IMG/VR virus record: IMGVR_UViG_3300042556_000884
Span: 1-37,679 of that record
Length of the DNA: 37,679 bases
Direction: 5' to 3' (one strand)
Origin: a virus
In this document: positions 33,547-37,679 of the stretch, piece by piece
Numbering within the stretch: position 1 is the stretch's first letter
Layout: each line of letters opens with the position of its first letter
The notes under the pieces: generated by a model
What the model saw: only the letters and a program-made list of their open reading frames with translations
The model's database searches: none
What the model was told of the DNA's origin: nothing
Made by a program: the position numbers and the translations under genes

Positions 33547-34326
33547 TTAAACTTTTAGAACTCGGTCAATAATCTTACCGTATTCTGAACCTATGTGATC
33601 TAGCTCACCTGATGGTAGAAGACGGAATGTTACTGGAAATGTTGTTGCTGCTGTACGAGCCAAAGAGAACTGTGACTGCTCAACAGACAAAACACGACGT
33701 GCATAATATACACGCTCAGCTGCAGTTGCCTCTGATGTTGGGGCTTGTCCGACTGCAATTAGTTGACGCTCTGTTGGAGCTGAACCAAGTGCACCTGCTT
33801 CTAATCCAAGGTGATCTTCTGCTGCTAGTCCTGTTAGAACTGCTTCTGGTGTTCCACCCTTTTTTTCTGTCAATGTGCTTGACTTCTGACCAAATACTGC
33901 AAGAATGTTCTCTAGAGTACCTTCTGCCATTTCTGTAGAAATTTGAACCTGCATAGCAGACTTAAATAGCTTAGCTGTATCTAGCAACTGGTCAACAGTT
34001 ACTGAGTCATATGTTGGCTGATAGCTGATCTGAAGACCATTGTTTGTGTAACCTACGTTACGATATGCTGCTGCTGTTACGCCACCTTCTTTATTTGGTG
34101 TTGCCGCATTTAAAGTATCTGTATAAGATACTCCTGATGCAAAAACTGGTACTAGTGTGGATGGTGCAACCTTTGCTGCTCCAGTTCCTGTTGCTGCTGT
34201 TCCTGAATTTGCTAAACCTGCTTCCATGCTATTGTCGTATCCTGGAGTTGTAGAATCGTCTACAGACAGGAATAGCGGTGAAGCTCCTACGAGAATATTC
34301 TTCTCATTACCGACTTTTTGTGCCAT
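33547..34326 (-). CDS. Major tail protein
   Basis: 259-residue tail tube subunit, assigned by its position (after the tail terminator gene, before the chaperones) and by its sequence: GNEKNILVGASPLFLS at the N-terminus, then YRNVGYTNNGLQISYQPTYDSVTVDQL and TEMAEGTLENILAVFG, patterns typical of actinophage major tail proteins. It ends with a beta-rich TFPVTFRLLPSGELDHIGSEYGKIIDRVL. The ATG is preceded by GGAGAAATAACA. A 101-bp gap upstream holds no convincing gene, and a hairpin follows the stop, which suits a highly expressed stand-alone unit. No Ig-like C-terminal extension is present. Confidence 0.88.
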   Translation of the reverse strand: MAQKVGNEKNILVGASPLFLSVDDSTTPGYDNSMEAGLANSGTAATGTGAAKVAPSTLVPVFASGVSYTDTLNAATPNKEGGVTAAAYRNVGYTNNGLQISYQPTYDSVTVDQLLDTAKLFKSAMQVQISTEMAEGTLENILAVFGQKSSTLTEKKGGTPEAVLTGLAAEDHLGLEAGALGSAPTERQLIAVGQAPTSEATAAERVYYARRVLSVEQSQFSLARTAATTFPVTFRLLPSGELDHIGSEYGKIIDRVLKV

Positions 34327-34427
34327 TGTTATTTCTCCTTCATTTCATGAAATTAATATATATATATTTGGCTGGCTAGGCCCTTTCCTCTGTTCTAATT
34401 TTACTCTACTAGCTTATAAAAGGCAAA

Positions 34428-34937
34428 CTAGGCAAACCTTCCCTGCCCATTTGTTATTCTTGAGTATTTTACCTCTAATATTACATCTGAGGCATAGAAT
34501 CCCTGTATCTCTTCTGAGGGTGATGTAGATGATATTTCTGCTATATGTATACTATGGAATTTAAATTTATCTGATAGCCCCGCCCATTTATTGACATCCT
34601 TGGCAGACTCATCCATTCTTCTAAACTCATCAGTTAGGAAGTTTCTTATTTCAACAATATCAAGGAGATCTGGTGAATATAGGGTTAATAGGATTTGTTC
34701 GCAGCATATCATCCAGTTGTTCTCATAAGACATTCCTATCTTATCGTAGACTATGTGCTTCTTTCCGCTCAAGAATTGATTCATTTCTGGCTGTTGCTGT
34801 ACTGGAACAATTGGAACAAGAGTCTCATTTAAGTTGTCTGAGTAATAGTCTTCCTGATTAAATATATCAAGTGCTGTAAGTCTGCTCCACAAGAACTTTC
34901 TTATTTCAAACATCGCATCTAATTTATAATTAGCCAT
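34428..34937 (-). CDS. Tail terminator-like protein
   Basis: 169 residues, alpha/beta. N-terminal helix FEIRKFLWSRLTALDIF, then strands (IVYDKIGMSYENNWMICCEQILLTLYS) and a helix (LLDIVEIRNFLTDEFRRMDESA), ending with strands (FYASDVILEVKYS). This order fits the tail terminator/completion fold that caps the tail tube. Its place directly before the major tail gene supports this. The ATG overlaps the previous gene by 8 nt, with GAGG 8 nt upstream. Assignment is by position and fold impression only. Confidence 0.72.
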   Translation of the reverse strand: MANYKLDAMFEIRKFLWSRLTALDIFNQEDYYSDNLNETLVPIVPVQQQPEMNQFLSGKKHIVYDKIGMSYENNWMICCEQILLTLYSPDLLDIVEIRNFLTDEFRRMDESAKDVNKWAGLSDKFKFHSIHIAEISSTSPSEEIQGFYASDVILEVKYSRITNGQGRFA

Positions 34938-35721
34938 TTGCTAACCTCGCAAATGCTGCTGATGTAGCGGCATCCGCTTCGTTTGCTAATTGATTTGCAG
35001 AGAAGCTATATTTAACTGTCTTAACTTGTGCTGGAACTCCTAATGCTCTAGATAATGATGAATTAAAAAGTCTTTGGAATCCCGATTTTTTTATAGACAT
35101 ATTAACTAGCTGACCAGTAAAGAAATATCTGTAGGCAGAAAAGAAAGAGTTTTTTACTGCAGCTCCACCTGGTTTTCTAACCGTAACGGATTCGCCCTTT
35201 GGCATAAAAACTGTGTAGCCATCTATGTCAAATACTAGTCTTTCTGAAAATCTAGGTGCAATCACTACAGTTTTTCCCTCTTCCATCACAGAAGCTTTTT
35301 TTACAAATACGTGTCTGTTGTTAGAATTTTCAGCTGGCACAAACGATTTAGAATCAGTTAGCTCATAGTTAACTTTTAAAGAAAGTCCATCTACTGGCAA
35401 CTTTTTTAATTTAAATAGTCTTGCCTCGTCTTGGCCAATCCTACCCCATTCATAAACATGGTGAAAAGACTTTGGAGATGTTCTTGCTTTTGCATCTACA
35501 TACTCTCCAAAATCAACTTCAAGCTGATCAAATATTACATTTCTAAATGCGGATTGAAATTGTGGATTAGATGCCAATTTTGCCATCACATTTGTTTTAT
35601 AAAATAGGGCTGCAGATATTTGTGCAACAGTACTGTCTCTTATTGCACCACTAACTGGCTTGTTAGACATTAAATTAACTAGCCCGCTTGCCGCTCTAAT
35701 TGCTAAAATTTCAGATGCCAA
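34930..35721 (-). CDS. Neck / tail completion protein (HK97 gp10-like position)
   Basis: About 263 residues. The position between head closure and tail terminator is that of HK97 gp10-like neck proteins, but the sequence is longer than usual and I recognise no definite motif; it has a SFHHVYEWGRIGQDEARLF segment and a C-terminal basic tract. The start is uncertain: TTG at 35719-35721 follows GCGGAG by about 10 nt and gives an 11-nt overlap with the previous gene, while TTG at 35763 adds 14 residues with a poorer SD. No ATG is available in that part of the frame. Confidence 0.7.
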   Translation of the reverse strand: MASEILAIRAASGLVNLMSNKPVSGAIRDSTVAQISAALFYKTNVMAKLASNPQFQSAFRNVIFDQLEVDFGEYVDAKARTSPKSFHHVYEWGRIGQDEARLFKLKKLPVDGLSLKVNYELTDSKSFVPAENSNNRHVFVKKASVMEEGKTVVIAPRFSERLVFDIDGYTVFMPKGESVTVRKPGGAAVKNSFFSAYRYFFTGQLVNMSIKKSGFQRLFNSSLSRALGVPAQVKTVKYSFSANQLANEADAATSAAFARLANG

Positions 35722-36136
35722 TTTGCTGATTCTCCGCTCTTTGTAGTGATGAGTTGTATCCAACTACATTTCCAAATGGATCTGCTATTGGAGTTGTTCC
35801 TATCACATCAAATACAGTATCTGTATCACTTGGGTAATTCAATTCATACCAAATGGCTTTGCCATTGGCATCAACAATGTTTTTAATCTTATCTCTGGCA
35901 GTTAGCCTATCAGATGTTCTTACTTCTATATATTGATTATTAGAATATTTGTTTGAAAACTTTTGGTTATCGTTAGACCTATTTCGGCTTTCTGTAATAA
36001 CTCCTCTAGCATAACAATCTATTGTTTTTATATAAGAGAATTCTCTAATCATTGCACCAGTGTTTGAATCTTGCCGTTCTGATTGACGGTAGACATCCAT
36101 TTTCATGGTCATTAAACCATCAACTAAATCAAACAT
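35711..36136 (-). CDS. Head closure (head-tail stopper)-like protein
   Basis: 141 residues, beta-rich. The run MKMDVYRQSERQDSNTGAM, then FSYIKTIDCYARGVITES, a long disordered-looking basic loop (NRSNDNQKFSNKYSNNQ), and IEVRTSDRLTARDKIKNI resembles the phage head-tail joining family, small barrels that plug the connector. It starts in a TAATG overlap with the adaptor gene, consistent with the usual adaptor-stopper order. It ends 53 nt inside a possible longer frame of the neck gene; that is not treated as real coding overlap. Confidence 0.75.
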   Translation of the reverse strand: MFDLVDGLMTMKMDVYRQSERQDSNTGAMIREFSYIKTIDCYARGVITESRNRSNDNQKFSNKYSNNQYIEVRTSDRLTARDKIKNIVDANGKAIWYELNYPSDTDTVFDVIGTTPIADPFGNVVGYNSSLQRAENQQIGI

Positions 36137-37119
36137 TACACAATCACCATTTGAGTAATAACGTAATCGGCTAAAAGTTTATCTGCATAAGATGATCCTG
36201 TGCCACCAAATGCTTCTGAGGAATATTCAAAGTCCCAGTCTGTTGTAGATATCTTTTTAACATATCTTTCTCTCCAGACACGATCCTTTGCAAAGTACAT
36301 CTTCATCAGCTCAACTGCTGCGTCTCTGACTTCATTTGGAACGTAGTCCCAACCAAATCTTGCATAAACCTTGTACGACTTTGATCTTCTAAAAATATTT
36401 GGAGATAAATCATTAATAGATGGCGGGACCATTCCATTTGCAATATACACATCATTGTCTAATGATGATGTATGGCTTGCTCTTATTCCAAAACCACTTA
36501 CTGTATTTTCAACAGATATTCCAACATTGTTAATGTTATTGATATTGTCTATAAGCAATTCATCATTGGCATGTAGCGTATGTAGCCGATTTATTTTTTT
36601 AGGCATTGCAAGTGTGTCTGAATCACTTCCTACTGTAAAGAATCTGTCATCATGTAAATAAAACTTCTGACCAGTATGTCCATCAATTATATTTCTAGCA
36701 TACCTTTCAGCTAGCTTTAATTCCTGGTATGTTCTATGACTTGGATCATTTGCATCTGAACCAAGACCCATCTCTTGAGCTGCCTCTTGAATATCAACGT
36801 ATGGAGTGACAACATCTAGGTAGGTTGTAGTTGAGTATGCAACTGAGTTGAACTGCCAATCCCATACTAACTTAAACTTTCTATTTCTTGTTGCATGCTG
36901 GACTGGTAGATAAACACCAAACGATCCTTGATCAACTTCGCTTGCTTCTGCTGTTACAGTTGCAATAATTGATGAAGGATTAATCTGTGGAGAAACAAGC
37001 GGATCGCCAGTTATGTCATAAAATTTTACAACTACTGATGATGTTGGCGTTATAGCTTCACCTTTTACGTAAAGTTTTGTTGTTGCTGCCGTGCTTGTGT
37101 TTATGTATATCTCTGCCAT
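36136..37119 (-). CDS. Head-tail connector (adaptor) protein
   Basis: 327 residues. The N-terminal 110 residues form a beta-rich domain (TKLYVKGEAITPTSSVVVKFYDITGD) that is extra relative to small HK97 gp6-like adaptors. The second half is mostly helical, with IQEAAQEMGLG, then YQELKLAERYARNIIDGHTGQKF, which is the region typical of adaptor proteins, and VPNEVRDAAVELMKMYFAKD later. It stands first in the connector block after the SAP-domain protein. The ATG is 9 nt past the previous stop. The function is inferred from the helical motif and gene order. Confidence 0.78.
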   Translation of the reverse strand: MAEIYINTSTAATTKLYVKGEAITPTSSVVVKFYDITGDPLVSPQINPSSIIATVTAEASEVDQGSFGVYLPVQHATRNRKFKLVWDWQFNSVAYSTTTYLDVVTPYVDIQEAAQEMGLGSDANDPSHRTYQELKLAERYARNIIDGHTGQKFYLHDDRFFTVGSDSDTLAMPKKINRLHTLHANDELLIDNINNINNVGISVENTVSGFGIRASHTSSLDNDVYIANGMVPPSINDLSPNIFRRSKSYKVYARFGWDYVPNEVRDAAVELMKMYFAKDRVWRERYVKKISTTDWDFEYSSEAFGGTGSSYADKLLADYVITQMVIV

Positions 37120-37128
37120 GTATTAGGC

Positions 37129-37527
37129 TTAGTTGTAGTACTCCTGTACTTCTCTAGGTGTAGCCAATCTAAACCCTTCCTCCTTATCAAAAATTTCTTG
37201 AGCCAAATCTGGCTTCATTGCTACAAATGGGTGCTCAATCGTAAATGTAAATCCAAGTGCATCATATCTGTAGTTTGGTCGATCCATCTTTACAAGAACC
37301 ATATCTTCATCAAGCTTTTGATTTGGATCTAGCCTAGGAAGAATTTCATCTGCATCTTCTTTTGCGTTCTCTATGTTTTTAAGTGTGCCTTGGTATACTG
37401 ACCAAGTTACTCCTTCTTCTGTTAGGGCTGCAATAACATCTGCTTTATTTTTTAGGCCATCAACATCAACTGCGAAGTCCGCTGCTAATGTCTTTAGTTC
37501 CTTGACCTTAAGTGTGTCAAATGACAT
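37129..37527 (-). CDS. Head-tail region protein with an N-terminal SAP/HeH-type domain
   Basis: 132 residues. The N-terminal LKVKELKTLAADFAVDVDG and KNKADVIAALTEE segments form a helix-extended-helix (SAP/HeH/LEM-like) motif, commonly found in small phage proteins encoded just after the capsid gene. The remainder has a FTFTIEHPFVAMKPDLAQEIF segment that looks beta then helical. The ATG at 37525-37527 is preceded by AAAGGAG at 7 nt, so the nine residues of a longer frame are left out. It has its own promoter with TGCTATAAT about 28 nt upstream of the ATG. It may bind DNA or the connector (inference). Confidence 0.78.
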   Translation of the reverse strand: MSFDTLKVKELKTLAADFAVDVDGLKNKADVIAALTEEGVTWSVYQGTLKNIENAKEDADEILPRLDPNQKLDEDMVLVKMDRPNYRYDALGFTFTIEHPFVAMKPDLAQEIFDKEEGFRLATPREVQEYYN

Positions 37528-37554
37528 ATATATACTCCTTTGGTATGTATACAA

Positions 37555-37583
37555 ATTATAGCACTATAAAATTAAAATGAAAA
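37555..37583 (-). promoter_or_regulatory. Promoter of the head-tail connector operon
   Basis: TGCTATAAT (-10 at 37555-37560) with a weak -35 TTTTCA (37578-37583) 17 bp upstream, overlapping the foot of the terminator hairpin. Predicted leader of about 21 nt to the ATG. Confidence 0.65.
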
Positions 37584-37606
37584 GCCCCCAAAATTAATTG
37601 GGGGCC
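37580..37606 (-). terminator. Intrinsic terminator after the partial upstream gene
   Basis: GCCCCCAA (37584-37591) pairs perfectly with TTGGGGGC (37598-37605) around a 6-nt loop, and in minus-strand sense is followed by TTTTC and a T-rich tail. It lies 26 nt past the stop codon of the upstream gene. Confidence 0.8.
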
Positions 37607-37630
37607 TTTCGGTAGTTATTTCTTATTTAA

Positions 37631-37679
37631 TTAAGAAGCAACCTTAACGTCTTTTACGACTACCCATGCATCTGCCTGC
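37631..37679 (-). CDS. C-terminal tip of an upstream gene, possibly a capsid protein
   Basis: Open to the right edge, this frame encodes the last 15 residues of a protein (ADAWVVVKDVKVAS at the end) and stops at TAA (37631-37633). The gene order (terminator, promoter, then head-tail connector block) and the short beta-strand ending are those expected of a major capsid or head decoration protein, but the fragment is too short to decide. Confidence 0.5.
   Translation of the reverse strand, partial: QADAWVVVKDVKVAS

Noticed and set aside
34327-34427. Promoter or operator upstream of the major tail gene
   Set aside because: The gap has a GTTTGCC direct repeat, a TAAAAT, a TATATATATA run and a TTTCATGAAA palindrome, but no -35/-10 pair of acceptable spacing and no TGnTATAAT. 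Nothing else is seen in it beyond the SD.
35722-35763. Longer start for the neck protein
   Set aside because: The TTG at 35763 has only a weak GGAAA upstream and would overlap the head closure gene by 53 nt; the TTG at 35721 has GCGGAG and an 11-nt overlap. The choice is not certain.
1-37679. tRNA genes, CRISPR arrays, insertion sequences, integrase or lysis genes
   Set aside because: Both strands were read for these; no cloverleaf-like gap, regular repeat array, transposase, recombinase, endolysin or holin pattern was found, and there is no gene-free stretch longer than about 110 bases.

Overview
The window is a contiguous piece of an AT-rich tailed double-stranded DNA phage or prophage, most likely a siphovirus (Caudoviricetes). 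Every supported gene lies on the minus strand, so the biological reading direction runs from right (about 37.7 kb) to left (position 1). Genes are packed with 1-14 nt stop/start overlaps, many starts are GTG or TTG, and Shine-Dalgarno (SD) sites are of the AAGGAGG type. The head-tail-replication order, a leaderless-looking promoter and the extended -10 promoters would fit an actinobacteriophage of a low-GC host, but the host is inference only. No integrase, lysis gene, tRNA or CRISPR array was seen.

Layout in reading direction. (1) 37.68-34.4 kb: the C-terminal tip of an upstream, possibly capsid-related gene, a terminator, a promoter, then the head-to-tail connector block (SAP/HeH-domain protein, adaptor, head closure, neck protein, tail terminator). 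(2) 34.3-22.2 kb: major tail protein, a terminator-promoter couple, the two tail assembly chaperones joined by a -1 frameshift at CCCAAAC, and a 3512-residue tape measure protein. (3) 22.2-8.2 kb: tail tip and fibre genes (Dit-like protein, large hub-like protein, Gly-rich linker protein, minor tail protein, a 1470-residue fibronectin-III protein, a 1138-residue Ig/nidogen-like fibre) and four small proteins. (4) 8.24-8.15 kb: a compact intergenic switch with a promoter, an inverted repeat covering its -10 box, and a hairpin with a T-run. (5) 8.15-0 kb: the replication side: metallophosphoesterase, zinc-ribbon and HTH proteins, a 40-residue zinc finger, DnaB-type helicase, DnaG-type primase, a T4 gp32-like single-strand binding protein and the first 968 codons of a DnaE-type DNA polymerase III alpha subunit that runs off the left edge.

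The most unusual content is in the tape measure gene. Besides the usual tape-measure domain, coiled coils and hydrophobic segments, it seems to carry two enzyme-like modules: one resembling HipA/PI-kinase-fold kinases (K1392, E1403, D1478, N1483, D1491) and one resembling an ADP-ribosyltransferase fold near H3177. Around these modules and elsewhere, short aromatic-x-x-Gly-Gly motifs recur. Other points of note are a recurring TGnTATAAT extended -10 promoter, a probable leaderless gene at 18.3 kb, inverted half-sites in the SSB leader, and a diverged tandem pair of small genes at 9 kb.
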